A DNA stretch of 64,000 nt from Tissierella praeacuta DSM 18095 (GCF_900128955.1 NZ_FQTY01000013.1:1-64000); one strand, 5' to 3'. Shown: positions 24,821 through 34,139, counted from the first letter of the stretch. The notes: generated from the letters alone by a model not told the origin. Made by a program: numbers and translations.

Positions 24821-24838
24821 TTGGCATATATTTTGCAT
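24821..24838 (+). promoter_or_regulatory. Sigma-54 (-24/-12) promoter of the lysine operon
   Basis: TTGGCATATATTTTGCAT carries GG (24823-24824) and GC (24835-24836) with exactly ten bases between, the defining sigma-54 spacing, and matches TGGCAY-N5-TTGCW closely. It ends 47 bases before the kdd start. Confidence 0.85.
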
Positions 24839-24885
24839 TAAATTATAAATGAAAAATTAATTAAAATACTGGGGAGGAATGTCAA

Positions 24886-25923
24886 ATGAAAAAAGGATGT
24901 CCATATGGCACGCATAGGGTTATTGAACCAAAAGGAGTTTTACCGCAACCAGCACTTAAAATTGATAATGACATGGAAATTTATGACAACGAAATACTTA
25001 TAGACGTTCAAACATTGAATGTAGACTCAGCAAGCTTTACGCAAATTAAAGAGGCTGCTCACGGCAACATAGAAGAAATCAAAAAGATAATGAAGGGTAT
25101 TGTAGCAGAAAGAGGTAAACACCAAAACCCAGTTACAGGTTCAGGTGGAATGTTAATCGGTACAGTAGAAAAAATAGGATCAGCATTAGAAGGCAAAACT
25201 GATCTTAAAGTTGGAGACAAAATAGCTACATTAGTATCTTTATCACTAACACCACTTAGAATAGACGAATTTAAAGAAGTTAGACCAGATGTAGACCAAG
25301 TAGATATAGTAGGTAAAGCAATATTGTTTGAATCAGGAATATATGCAGTTATTCCATCAGATATGCCTGAAAACTTAGCATTATCAGTATTAGACGTAGC
25401 AGGAGCACCAGCACAAACAGCAAAATTAGTTAAACCTGGAGATACAGTAGTAGTTATAGGCGGAACAGGTAAATCAGGTATGCTATGTCTATATGAAGCA
25501 AAGAAAAGAGCAGGAGTTACAGGTAAGGTTATATGCATAGGTTCAAGAGATACTACTTTACAAAGATGTAAAGATGCTAATTTAGCAGATGTATATATTA
25601 AGGCAAATGCAACAGATGCAGTAGAAATTCTTGAAAAAGTAAAAGAAGCTACAAATGGAGAAATGGCCGATATAGTAATTAACACAGTAAATATTCCAAA
25701 TACAGAAATGTCATCTATACTAATCTGTAAAGACAGAGGAATAGTATATTTCTTTAGTATGGCTACAAGCTTTACAAAGGCAGCATTAGGAGCAGAAGGA
25801 GTAGGGAAGGATGTAACTATGATAGTAGGAAACGGATACACTAAAGACCATGCGGCAATATCACTGGAGTTAATGAGAGAATCAGAAGCATTAAGAAAGA
25901 TTTTCACAGAACTATATGCTTAA
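24886..25923 (+). CDS. kdd: L-erythro-3,5-diaminohexanoate dehydrogenase
   Basis: The 345 residues belong to the medium-chain dehydrogenase fold, with GDTVVVIGGTGKSGMLCLYEA as the NAD(P)-binding loop (about 186-206). The N-terminus GCPYGTHRVIEPKGVLPQPA and KHQNPVTGSGGMLIG are characteristic of Kdd of lysine-fermenting clostridia and fusobacteria, which oxidatively deaminates 3,5-diaminohexanoate to 5-amino-3-oxohexanoate. It is the first gene of the operon, directly after the sigma-54 promoter, with GGGGAGGAAT before the ATG. Confidence 0.92.
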   Translation: MKKGCPYGTHRVIEPKGVLPQPALKIDNDMEIYDNEILIDVQTLNVDSASFTQIKEAAHGNIEEIKKIMKGIVAERGKHQNPVTGSGGMLIGTVEKIGSALEGKTDLKVGDKIATLVSLSLTPLRIDEFKEVRPDVDQVDIVGKAILFESGIYAVIPSDMPENLALSVLDVAGAPAQTAKLVKPGDTVVVIGGTGKSGMLCLYEAKKRAGVTGKVICIGSRDTTLQRCKDANLADVYIKANATDAVEILEKVKEATNGEMADIVINTVNIPNTEMSSILICKDRGIVYFFSMATSFTKAALGAEGVGKDVTMIVGNGYTKDHAAISLELMRESEALRKIFTELYA

Positions 25924-26041
25924 ACTTTCCTTTGTCAAAGTTTACTAATTGACAATGCACAATTGTCAGTTAAATAAATCAATAGCATATGTTATATAGA
26001 CTGATTGAATGTTTTAATCCAATAAAAAGGGAGGAAAAATA

Positions 26042-27292
26042 ATGCGTCATTATAGTGAAATCGAACTTTGGAAAAATGTTACTGAAGAACAATGGAATGA
26101 TTGGCATTGGCAAGTTAGAAACAGAGTTACAGATGTTGAAACATTAAGACAAATAATAAATCTAACAGAAGAAGAAGAAAAGGACATTTGTAAGGTAATG
26201 GAGAAATTTAGAGTAGGTATTACACCTTATTATGCTTCTTTAATGGATCCAGATGATCCCCATTGTCCAGTTAGAATGCAGGCAGTACCAACCTTAATGG
26301 AAACTCACATTAGTTCATCTGATTTGGAAGACCCATTAGATGAAGACGAAGATTCACCAGTACCAGGATTAACTCATAGATATCCAGATAGAGTATTATT
26401 CCTTATTACAGACCAATGCTCCATGTATTGCAGACACTGTACTAGAAGAAGATTTGCAGGACAAAATGACATGGGAGTACCAAGGGACAGAATAGACGCA
26501 TGTATAGAATACATTAGAAATACCCCACAAGTAAGAGATGTATTGCTTTCAGGTGGAGATGCTTTATTAGTATCTGATGATGTATTAGAATATATTATCA
26601 AGAAACTTAGAGAAATTCCACATGTAGAAATAGTTAGAATTGGAAGCCGTACACCAGTAGTATGTCCACAGAGAATTACAGACGATCTAGTAAATATGCT
26701 AAAGAAATATCATCCGATTTGGTTAAATACTCACTTTAATCATCCAAAAGAAATAACTGCTGAATCAGCAGCAGCTTGTGCAAAATTAGCAGATGCTGGT
26801 ATTCCATTAGGAAATCAATCAGTGCTTTTAAGAGGAATTAACGATTGTCCTCATATAATGAAAGACTTAGTACACGGACTGGTAAAGATAAGAGTAAGAC
26901 CTTATTACATTTATCAATGTGACCTTTCCATGGGAATTGAGCATTTTAGAACAAAGGTATCCAAGGGCATCGAAATAATAGAAGCTTTAAGAGGACATAC
27001 ATCAGGCTATGCAGTGCCAACATTTGTAGTTGATGCTCCTGGTGGTGGAGGAAAAACTCCAGTAATGCCTCAATATGTCATATCACAATCACCAACTAAG
27101 GTGGTTTTAAGAAACTATGAAGGTATAATCACAACATATACAGAACCACAAATGGTAGAAGAACCATGTAATTGCCCAACTTGTAAAGGAGAAAGAGAAG
27201 CAAGGATTACAGGAGTAGCTGAATTACTTCAAGGACCAGAGGTAAAAGCTCTAGAACCTAGTTATTTAGAAAGAAGACATAGAAAAGACTAA
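26042..27292 (+). CDS. kamA: Lysine 2,3-aminomutase
   Basis: The 416 residues contain the radical SAM motif CSMYCRHC (about 129-136, CxxxCxxC), TRRRFAG after it, and HFNHPKEIT and RGINDCP typical of KamA. A C-terminal zinc-site-like CNCPTCKG segment follows (about 375). It converts L-lysine to L-beta-lysine using SAM, a 4Fe-4S cluster and PLP: step one of lysine fermentation. GGGAGG precedes the ATG. A small hairpin (25950-25968) in the kdd-kamA gap may mark RNA processing. Confidence 0.96.
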   Translation: MRHYSEIELWKNVTEEQWNDWHWQVRNRVTDVETLRQIINLTEEEEKDICKVMEKFRVGITPYYASLMDPDDPHCPVRMQAVPTLMETHISSSDLEDPLDEDEDSPVPGLTHRYPDRVLFLITDQCSMYCRHCTRRRFAGQNDMGVPRDRIDACIEYIRNTPQVRDVLLSGGDALLVSDDVLEYIIKKLREIPHVEIVRIGSRTPVVCPQRITDDLVNMLKKYHPIWLNTHFNHPKEITAESAAACAKLADAGIPLGNQSVLLRGINDCPHIMKDLVHGLVKIRVRPYYIYQCDLSMGIEHFRTKVSKGIEIIEALRGHTSGYAVPTFVVDAPGGGGKTPVMPQYVISQSPTKVVLRNYEGIITTYTEPQMVEEPCNCPTCKGEREARITGVAELLQGPEVKALEPSYLERRHRKD

Positions 27293-27342
27293 AATCTAGA
27301 GATAATTCACAATTCAAAATTTGCAACTGAAAGGGGCACTTT

Positions 27343-28371
27343 ATGCTTGAACTAATAAATGGTAAATTCAAAACAATATCTATAGTAGGAATGTCTAAAA
27401 ATAGTGGTAAGACTGTAGCTTTAAACCATTTAATAGCTGAAGCCATTGATGAGGGAATTCCCGTCGGTATAACTTCTATAGGTCGAGATGGAGAGTCATT
27501 AGATATTGTGACTGAAACAGAAAAACCTCGTATATTTTTAGAGGAAGGTGCTCTTATTGCAACAGCTACGGGAATGTTAGAACTAGGAGATGCCAATATA
27601 GAAATATTACAGGTAACGGAATATAGAACACCTCTAGGTGAAATAATTATAGGCAGAGTAAGGGATGGGGGCTATGTTCAAATAGCAGGCCCTCAGCTCC
27701 TTTCTGAAATAAAAGCAGTCTCTGATATTATGTTAAATCTAGGTGCTAAATTTGTCATCATAGATGGAGCTTTAGACAGGCTATCCCAAGCAGCTCCAGC
27801 TATATCAGAGGCTACTATTTTATCTACAGGTGCTGTACTATCTAGAGATATAAATAAAGTAATAGAGGAAACAATTCATGTAGTTAATACTCTAGGACTT
27901 CCAGCTGTTGAAGACGAAGAAGTAAGAGAGATAATAAGAGAACTTATTAAAAACAATCAAATAGCTGTAATAGACAATAATAACCAAGTGGATATTATTC
28001 CTTTAAAAACAGCATTAAACGGAGGTGCAATAATAGGGGATCATCTAAAAGACAATTCAAAGTATTTAGTAATCCCAGGTTCTTTAGTGAAGAATACAAT
28101 AGAAGATTTAACTCGATCCACAAGAAGATATAAAAATGTAGAAATAATAGTTACAGATGGTACGAAAATATTTATAGAGCCAAAGGCTTGGCTAAAATTC
28201 ATGAGACAAGGAGTAGTAGTAAAAGTCTTAGATAAAATAAATTTAGTAGGAATAACATTAAATCCATATGCACCAGCAGGATACTATTTTGAACCAATAG
28301 AATTTCTATCGAAAATGAAATCCTACATAAACCATATACCAGTAATGGATTTAATATTAGGTGGTGAATAA
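27343..28371 (+). CDS. kamB: Lysine 5,6-aminomutase reactivase subunit KamB
   Basis: The 342 residues begin with a P-loop (GMSKNSGKT, about residues 12-20) followed by LNHLIAEAIDEGIPVGITSIGRDGE. Paired with the MutS-like gene that follows, this matches the KamB-KamC pair found beside lysine 5,6-aminomutase genes and annotated as its reactivase, which would exchange damaged B12 cofactor. AAAGGGG precedes the ATG. It ends in overlap with the upstream region of kamC. Confidence 0.8.
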   Translation: MLELINGKFKTISIVGMSKNSGKTVALNHLIAEAIDEGIPVGITSIGRDGESLDIVTETEKPRIFLEEGALIATATGMLELGDANIEILQVTEYRTPLGEIIIGRVRDGGYVQIAGPQLLSEIKAVSDIMLNLGAKFVIIDGALDRLSQAAPAISEATILSTGAVLSRDINKVIEETIHVVNTLGLPAVEDEEVREIIRELIKNNQIAVIDNNNQVDIIPLKTALNGGAIIGDHLKDNSKYLVIPGSLVKNTIEDLTRSTRRYKNVEIIVTDGTKIFIEPKAWLKFMRQGVVVKVLDKINLVGITLNPYAPAGYYFEPIEFLSKMKSYINHIPVMDLILGGE

Positions 28372-28372
28372 T

Positions 28373-30001
28373 ATGGTATTCATGGATGAAGGCACAAAGG
28401 AATCCTTAGATTTTCAATATATATTAAATAAGATTTCCACACTTACACCTTATGGAATGATGTATAAAGCTAGATTAAAGGCATTTCAATTAGGAGAAGA
28501 AGAAAAACTGATAGAAGAATTGGATAAAATAGAATCATTCTTACCATTGGTAGAAAATAAAGAGATAAGAAGGGAGTTTAACAATATCTTTGCTCATATA
28601 AAGGATTTGAGAACCTCAGTAAGACGTACTATGGAGGGTTTTATCCTCACAGAAGTAGAGTTATTTGAAATAAAAAACTTCCTTTTTTTAATAAGAGATT
28701 TAGATAGATTAATAAAGAAAAACAATATTCCAACTTTTAGTGATACAAAGATTGAACCAATAGTATCTTTAGAGAAAGCATTAGATCCTGAAAATACAGG
28801 AATATCTACTTTCTATATATATGATGCTTACTCAGAAGAATTAAAAAACATTAGAGAAAAAAAGAGAATTATAGATAAGGAAATAAAATTAGAGAAAAAG
28901 AATATAAAAGATAAAATAAAAGAAGAGTTAAATTTAGATCTTAGACCAGATTCCTCTGTACTTATATCAAAGACTCAAAAAGAATTAATAGAAAAACTTC
29001 AAGACTATCCCTATTTAACCTATATTTCAGAAACATATATGAATATAAAATTTTCCATAAGACAAACAGAAAATATGACTAAATTAGAACGAGAACTCCT
29101 TATTCTAAAGGATAAAGAAGAAAAAGAAGAGCTTAGAATAAGAGAAATACTATCTAAGGAAATTGGAAAAAGAAGAAAACAAATCTTTAGAAATATGGCA
29201 AATATAGGAAGATTGGATTTGCTTATAGGAAAAACAAAATATGCTTTAGATATAAAAGGAATAAGACCACAAATACTGAAGGAACATAGATTAGAGATTA
29301 AAGAAGGAATACATCCAAAGGTAGCAGATTTCTTAAAGGAGAAAAATCTACACTTTACCCCCATATCGTTATCCTTAAAAGAAGGAGTAGCTTGTATTAC
29401 AGGAGCAAATATGGGAGGGAAAACCATTAGTTTAAAGCTAGCAGGATTATTATCAGCAATGGCACAATACGGCTTATTTGTACCAGCTAAAAATATGAAA
29501 ATTGGATTAAATCAATTTATAAAGTCTTCCATTGGGGACATGCAATCAACGGATTCAGGATTATCTACCTTTGGGGGAGAGATAAAAATAGTAAGTGAAG
29601 CCATATTAAAATCAGATGAAAAGGGATTAATACTTATAGACGAATTGGCAAGGGGTACAAATCCAGAAGAAGGATATGCCATATCTAAGGCCATAGTTAC
29701 CTATCTAAAGGGCAAAAATTCCATATCTTTACTAACTACACATTATGATAATGTAGCAAACTTAGATGATGTAGTTCACTTACAAGTAATAGGATTGTCT
29801 AAAGTCAATGTTATAGACTTAGCTAAAGAAATAAGTATAGATGAAAAAATGGAAATAATCAACAAATATATGGATTATCGTCTAAGAGTAGTAGAAAAGG
29901 ATACTCTAGTTCCCAAGGACGCATTAAATATAGCTAGAATAATGGGGTTAAATGAAGAAATACTTAATTTAGCAGAAGGATATTTAAAGAAACCAGTCTA
30001 A
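28373..30001 (+). CDS. kamC: Lysine 5,6-aminomutase reactivase ATPase KamC (MutS-like)
   Basis: About 542 residues. I prefer the ATG at 28373 (AGGTGG eight bases upstream) to the GTG codons at 28361 and 28364. The C-terminal half is a MutS-family ATPase: Walker A GANMGGKT (about 346), STFGGEI signature and Walker B LILIDELARGTNPEEG, then TTHYDN. The N-terminal half is helical, without the mismatch-recognition domain, so a DNA-repair role is unlikely. Its place between kamB and kamD supports a role in reactivating the aminomutase. Confidence 0.83.
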   Translation: MVFMDEGTKESLDFQYILNKISTLTPYGMMYKARLKAFQLGEEEKLIEELDKIESFLPLVENKEIRREFNNIFAHIKDLRTSVRRTMEGFILTEVELFEIKNFLFLIRDLDRLIKKNNIPTFSDTKIEPIVSLEKALDPENTGISTFYIYDAYSEELKNIREKKRIIDKEIKLEKKNIKDKIKEELNLDLRPDSSVLISKTQKELIEKLQDYPYLTYISETYMNIKFSIRQTENMTKLERELLILKDKEEKEELRIREILSKEIGKRRKQIFRNMANIGRLDLLIGKTKYALDIKGIRPQILKEHRLEIKEGIHPKVADFLKEKNLHFTPISLSLKEGVACITGANMGGKTISLKLAGLLSAMAQYGLFVPAKNMKIGLNQFIKSSIGDMQSTDSGLSTFGGEIKIVSEAILKSDEKGLILIDELARGTNPEEGYAISKAIVTYLKGKNSISLLTTHYDNVANLDDVVHLQVIGLSKVNVIDLAKEISIDEKMEIINKYMDYRLRVVEKDTLVPKDALNIARIMGLNEEILNLAEGYLKKPV

Positions 30002-30069
30002 ATATATAAAATATTATGTTTTAATTATTATCTGTTATCTGTTAATTGAATGACGAAGGAGTGATAATT

Positions 30070-31623
30070 TTGAGTAAATTAAATCTTGATCAAAGTTTAA
30101 TCGAAAGCTCAAGAAATGCAGCTAAAAACATAGCAGAAGAAATACAGAAATTTATAGATGCTCATACTACAACAGCAACGGAAAGAACAATAGTCAGACT
30201 TCTTGGAGTAGATGGAGTAGATGAAATCGAAAAGCCTCTACCAAACGTAGTTGTAGACAATATTAAAGAGGGTGGAGGACTAGAAAGAGGAGCAGCATAC
30301 TGGCTTGGAAATGCAGTAGTAAATACAGGACTTACAACTCAAGAAATAGCGGAAAAAATAGCAGTAGGAGAAATAGATATTACCAGACTTCCAGCGGCAG
30401 ATGAAAGAAAGATAAAAGAAGTAGTATATGAAATGGCAAAAAACAAAGTAGCAAAGATTAAATCCAATAGAGATAAAAGAAATGAATACCTAAATACAAT
30501 AGGAGAAGGAAAAAAACCATATCTATATGTAATAGTAGCTACAGGAAATATCTATGAAGATATAGTTCAAGCACAAGCAGCAGCACGTCAAGGTGCAGAT
30601 GTTGTAGCAGTTATTAGAACAACAGGACAGTCCTTACTTGACTATGTGCCATATGGAGCAACAACGGAGGGTTTTGGAGGAACATATGCAACCCAGGAAA
30701 ACTTTAGACTAATGAGAAGAGCATTAGATGAAGTAGGTGAGGAAGTAGGCAGATATATACGATTATGTAACTATTGTTCAGGACTTTGTATGCCAGAAAT
30801 AGCAGCAATGGGAGCTAGTGAAAGATTAGATATGATGTTAAATGACGCATTATATGGAATTTTGTTTAGAGATATCAATATGCAAAGAACCTTAGTAGAC
30901 CAATATTTCTCTAGAATAATCAACGGTTTTGCAGGAATTATCATAAACACTGGAGAAGATAATTACTTAACTACAGATGATGCAGTAGAAGCAGCACATA
31001 CAGTATTAGCATCACAGTTTATCAATGAGCAATTTGCAATTAAGGCAGGTATACCAGAGGAACAAATGGGACTTGGACATGCATTTGAGATGGATCCATC
31101 AGTAGAAAATGGATTTTTACTTGAATTAGCTCAAGCACAAATGGCAAGAGAAATATTTCCAAGAGCACCATTAAAATATATGCCTCCAACAAAATTTATG
31201 ACAGGAAATATATTTAAAGGACACATACAAAATGCCCTATTTAATATGGTATCCATTATGACAAATCAAGGAATACAACTATTGGGAATGTTAACAGAAG
31301 CAATCCATACACCACATTTACATGATAGATATCTATCTATTGAAAACGCTCAGTATATATTCAATAATGCAAGAGATCTTGGAGATGAAATAGAATTTAA
31401 AGAAGATGGTATAATCCAGCAAAGAGCACAAGAAGTACTTAAAAATGCAGAGGCACTCCTAACTCAAATAGAAAAAGAAGGACTATTTCAAACCATAGAG
31501 CAAGGTAAATTTGGTGGAGTAAAGAGATCACGTACAGGTGGAAAAGGCTTGGATGGAGTAGCAAAGAAAGACTTAGGTTATTTCAATCCATTTATTGAAT
31601 TGATGCTTGGAGGTGACAGATAA
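30070..31623 (+). CDS. kamD: Lysine 5,6-aminomutase alpha subunit
   Basis: About 517 residues from the TTG at 30070 (GAAGGAGTG upstream); an ATG at 30046 is in frame but lacks a ribosome binding site. It begins SKLNLDQSLIESSRNAAKNI and contains TTATERTIVRLLGVDGVDE and LCNYCSGLCMPEIAAMGASERLDMMLNDA elements of KamD. With KamE it forms the adenosylcobalamin- and PLP-dependent enzyme that moves the 6-amino group of L-beta-lysine to C5. Its stop codon overlaps the kamE start by one base. Confidence 0.94.
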   Translation: MSKLNLDQSLIESSRNAAKNIAEEIQKFIDAHTTTATERTIVRLLGVDGVDEIEKPLPNVVVDNIKEGGGLERGAAYWLGNAVVNTGLTTQEIAEKIAVGEIDITRLPAADERKIKEVVYEMAKNKVAKIKSNRDKRNEYLNTIGEGKKPYLYVIVATGNIYEDIVQAQAAARQGADVVAVIRTTGQSLLDYVPYGATTEGFGGTYATQENFRLMRRALDEVGEEVGRYIRLCNYCSGLCMPEIAAMGASERLDMMLNDALYGILFRDINMQRTLVDQYFSRIINGFAGIIINTGEDNYLTTDDAVEAAHTVLASQFINEQFAIKAGIPEEQMGLGHAFEMDPSVENGFLLELAQAQMAREIFPRAPLKYMPPTKFMTGNIFKGHIQNALFNMVSIMTNQGIQLLGMLTEAIHTPHLHDRYLSIENAQYIFNNARDLGDEIEFKEDGIIQQRAQEVLKNAEALLTQIEKEGLFQTIEQGKFGGVKRSRTGGKGLDGVAKKDLGYFNPFIELMLGGDR

Positions 31624-32381
31624 TGGTAGAAATTGCAAAAGTAGATTTAACGCAAGTTAAACCCTATGGAGATACCATGAATGATGGAATGGTACAGTTA
31701 GGCTTTTCTCTTCCAGTGCCAGCAGGAGATGAAGCAGTAGAGGCAGCACGTCAATTGGCTAGAAAAATGGGCTTTGATGAACCAGCAGTAGTATATTCAA
31801 AGGATTTAGGAGTAGGCTATACCTACTTTGTAGTATATGGTAAATGTACACATACAGTAGATTTTACTAAAATAGAAGTGCCAAAAGTAGATGTAGATGT
31901 ACTAAGCAAAGAAGAAGTAGAAGAATACATTAAAGATAATATAAAGAGAAAAGTAGTTATAGTAGGAGCTTGTACAGGTACAGATGCTCATACAGTAGGA
32001 ATAGATGCTATAATGAATATGAAAGGTTATGCAGGACATTATGGACTAGAAAGATATGAGGGAATAGATGCGTACAATCTAGGCTCCCAAGTACCAAATG
32101 AAGAGTTAGTAGCAAAGGCAATAGAATTAAATGCAGATGCTATCTTAGTATCACAAGTAGTTACACAAAAAGATGTACACATACCAAACCTTACTCAATT
32201 AGTAGAATTACTAGAAGCAGAGGGTATAAGAGATAAAGTAGTACTTACTTGTGGTGGTCCAAGAATTAGCCATGAATTAGCTAAAGAATTGGGTTATGAT
32301 GCAGGCTTTGGCACAGGATCCTTTGCAGAGGATGTAGCTACCTTTGTAGTTACAGAAATGGTAAATAGAAAATTAATATAA
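31623..32381 (+). CDS. kamE: Lysine 5,6-aminomutase beta subunit
   Basis: The 252 residues contain the B12-binding motif DAHTVG (DxHxxG; in GACTGTDAHTVGIDAI, about 115-130) that supplies the lower cobalt ligand, with a Rossmann-like cobalamin fold after it (DAILVSQVVTQ, VLTCGGPRISHELAKELGYDAGF split). GGAGGTGACAG inside the end of kamD serves as ribosome binding site. It is the last gene of the operon; kce, kal and the CoA-transferase genes of the pathway are absent from the window. Confidence 0.94.
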   Translation: MVEIAKVDLTQVKPYGDTMNDGMVQLGFSLPVPAGDEAVEAARQLARKMGFDEPAVVYSKDLGVGYTYFVVYGKCTHTVDFTKIEVPKVDVDVLSKEEVEEYIKDNIKRKVVIVGACTGTDAHTVGIDAIMNMKGYAGHYGLERYEGIDAYNLGSQVPNEELVAKAIELNADAILVSQVVTQKDVHIPNLTQLVELLEAEGIRDKVVLTCGGPRISHELAKELGYDAGFGTGSFAEDVATFVVTEMVNRKLI

Positions 32382-32383
32382 AA

Positions 32384-32445
32384 TGGAAGTATAGGTTTTC
32401 CGTTCAGAATAATGTAATGGAGAACCTATGCTTCCATATAGGAAG
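32384..32445 (+). promoter_or_regulatory. Switch-like stem-loop upstream of a TetR gene, copy 1 of an element
   Basis: Bases 32384-32401 pair with 32419-32436 (18 pairs, two of them G-U) around a 17-base loop. CTTCC (32431-32435) on the right arm can instead pair with GGAAG (32441-32445), the ribosome binding site of the next gene. The core (ATAGGTTTTCC, 17 bases, GGAGAACCTAT) recurs at 39122-39162. Confidence 0.6.
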
Positions 32446-32454
32446 GTGATAGAC

Positions 32455-33033
32455 ATGACCCAGTCATCTATAACCAAAAGAGCCTTAGCAGATTCTATGA
32501 AGGAATTGATGAAGGAAAAATCCTTATCTAAAATCAGCATTAAAGATATTGTACAGCGTTGCAATATGAACCGTAAGAGCTTTTATTATCATTTTAAAGA
32601 TAAATATGACTTGGTTAATTGGATATATTATACAGATTTTGTAACTAGCTTTGAAGAAAACGAACTCAACTCTCAATGGAGTATTTTAGAGAGCATTTGT
32701 GAATTCTTTTATAATAATAGAGGATTTTATTGTAATGCATTGGAAGTAAAGGGGCAAAATTCATTTTATGACTATTTTGGTGAGGTCTTATCTCCAATTA
32801 TTGCTTTAGAATTTGAAAATATATTTCAAGATAAGGATAAGGAATTTTACATAACATTTTTTACTGATGCAATAAGGACTTCCATAACAAGATGGTTACT
32901 TGAAGGCAGTAAAATTCCACCTAATGAGTTTGTAAAACTAATGGAGAATGCTGCTACAGGAGTTGCAGTAAAGATGTATAAAGAAAAGTTTCATCAGGAA
33001 GAAACTCCATTAAATAATATTCTTGAGAAATAG
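32455..33033 (+). CDS. TetR/AcrR family regulator (DhaS-like)
   Basis: The 192 residues run from the ATG at 32455, behind GGAAGGTG; an ATG at 32428 is in frame but lies inside the stem-loop. The helix-turn-helix (about 5-50) reads SITKRALADSMKELM and ISIKDIVQRCNMNRKSFYYHFKDKYDLVNWIYY, as in the DhaS-type branch of TetR proteins with a C-terminal TetR_C helical domain. Its last 80 bases overlap tail to tail with the reverse-strand gene. Targets are unknown; the adjacent radical SAM genes are candidates. Confidence 0.88.
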   Translation: MTQSSITKRALADSMKELMKEKSLSKISIKDIVQRCNMNRKSFYYHFKDKYDLVNWIYYTDFVTSFEENELNSQWSILESICEFFYNNRGFYCNALEVKGQNSFYDYFGEVLSPIIALEFENIFQDKDKEFYITFFTDAIRTSITRWLLEGSKIPPNEFVKLMENAATGVAVKMYKEKFHQEETPLNNILEK

Positions 33034-33925
33034 TTTTATTTACATGATTTATATCTTTGTAGAAATCAATTAAGAATACAGGATATTTTTGATTTGTTTT
33101 TGCATCTTTTATATACTTATTTATAGAAACTACAATTTCTTCACTACATTCTAAAGAGGGAATTAAGAATGCAAAGGCACAATCCAAATTGACTACATCC
33201 ATAGCCCAACTATTATTTAAAATACTTTTGACATCATTATTATCATAAATCATATGAACTCCAAATAGAAGCTTATTCTTTTTTAACAATAATATCTTAG
33301 AATCAAAGAAAGGATTATTATCTCTTATATTAATAGATAATAATATATTTCCAATGTTTTTTAGCTCCAAGACATATTCTTCTGCCAATATAATAGGGTT
33401 TACAAATACAATAAAAGCACAATCTTTATTGGATTTTAAAATCTCTATTAGTCCTTTAAATCTATTCTCATTATTATCTAAAAAAAATATATAACTGTAT
33501 AAGCCAATGCTTTTTCCCTCATTAATTATATTTTCAATTTTATTATAATCTAATATATCATTCTTAGGATTTGTAAAGTCAAATATTATAGTCCAAGGAA
33601 CATTATAACCTTTTTTCTCCTCATATTGACGAATTTTCTTTGCACCATATGTCCAAGAGTTTAATCCAAGATTAATTCCAAAGGTTTTAAGAATATTATG
33701 ATCCACATTTTGAACTATATTAAAAATTAGCTTATAGTATGGACTATTTTCATTTTCAAGCATTATTTGAGCAATATTATAAAAATCTTTTTGAAACCTG
33801 CCCTTGGCAAAATGTGCTCCAAGATCTACTAAATTTCTAATTCCTCGTTTAGACTTTAACTCTATTTCTTTAAAGGCTCTTTCAATTGCAATTTCCAACA
33901 TAACTCTAGTTAACTTATCCTCCAT
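32954..33925 (-). CDS. Degenerate radical-SAM-like protein lacking the Fe-S cysteines
   Basis: The 323 residues align by eye with the divergent radical SAM enzyme next to it: YYKLIFNIVQNVDHNILKTF matches its WYKLAESFWTDIDGEVRKKL segment, and YNVPWTIIFDFTNPKND matches CNVPWAILMDPTSACNL. Where the intact protein has CxxxCxxC, this one has no cysteine. A barrel-like body continues (SIGLYSYIFFLDNN, CAFIVFVNPIILAEEYVLELKNIGNILLSI). It also lacks the C-terminal Cys-rich region. It is probably a pseudoenzyme or partner of the intact copy. AAGGAGTGG precedes the ATG. The frame is intact, so it is under selection. Confidence 0.75.
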   Translation of the reverse strand: MEDKLTRVMLEIAIERAFKEIELKSKRGIRNLVDLGAHFAKGRFQKDFYNIAQIMLENENSPYYKLIFNIVQNVDHNILKTFGINLGLNSWTYGAKKIRQYEEKKGYNVPWTIIFDFTNPKNDILDYNKIENIINEGKSIGLYSYIFFLDNNENRFKGLIEILKSNKDCAFIVFVNPIILAEEYVLELKNIGNILLSINIRDNNPFFDSKILLLKKNKLLFGVHMIYDNNDVKSILNNSWAMDVVNLDCAFAFLIPSLECSEEIVVSINKYIKDAKTNQKYPVFLIDFYKDINHVNKTISQEYYLMEFLPDETFLYTSLLQLL

Positions 33926-34005
33926 TAGAACCCACTCCTTCTCAATTAGTTCTAGTATAAATATAAACTTTTATATAATTTATGTATATGGTCAAATTTA
34001 ATATA

Positions 34006-34070
34006 TGTCCTAAAACACCACAATTTAAGAAAATGTCCCAAAATTGCACAAATAAAAAAATTGTCCAAAG
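34006..34070. repeat. Three direct repeats with 28-bp period between divergent radical SAM genes
   Basis: TGTCCTAAAACACCACAA (34006), TGTCCCAAAATTGCACAA (34034) and TGTCCAAAG (34062) start exactly 28 bases apart. The first two share TGTCC, AAAA and CACAA. The third ends where the -35 region of the rightward gene should be; its TATAAT is at 34091-34096. These are likely regulator binding sites. Confidence 0.6.
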
Positions 34071-34139
34071 AAATTCTAAAAGGAAAGTTTTATAATAGTA
34101 TTTAATAGAAGGCTTTTTAATTTGGAAGGGGGAGACAAA

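Noticed and set aside
25059-25907. 282-residue reverse-strand reading frame opposite kdd
   Set aside because: Shadow of kdd: Ser/Ile/Pro-rich composition, no ribosome binding site, no family likeness.
28373-30001. DNA mismatch repair gene mutS
   Set aside because: Only the ATPase part matches; mismatch-recognition and clamp domains are missing and the gene sits inside a lysine aminomutase operon.
34006-34070. CRISPR repeats
   Set aside because: Only three degenerate units with an AT-rich filler; no palindromic repeat and no cas gene nearby.
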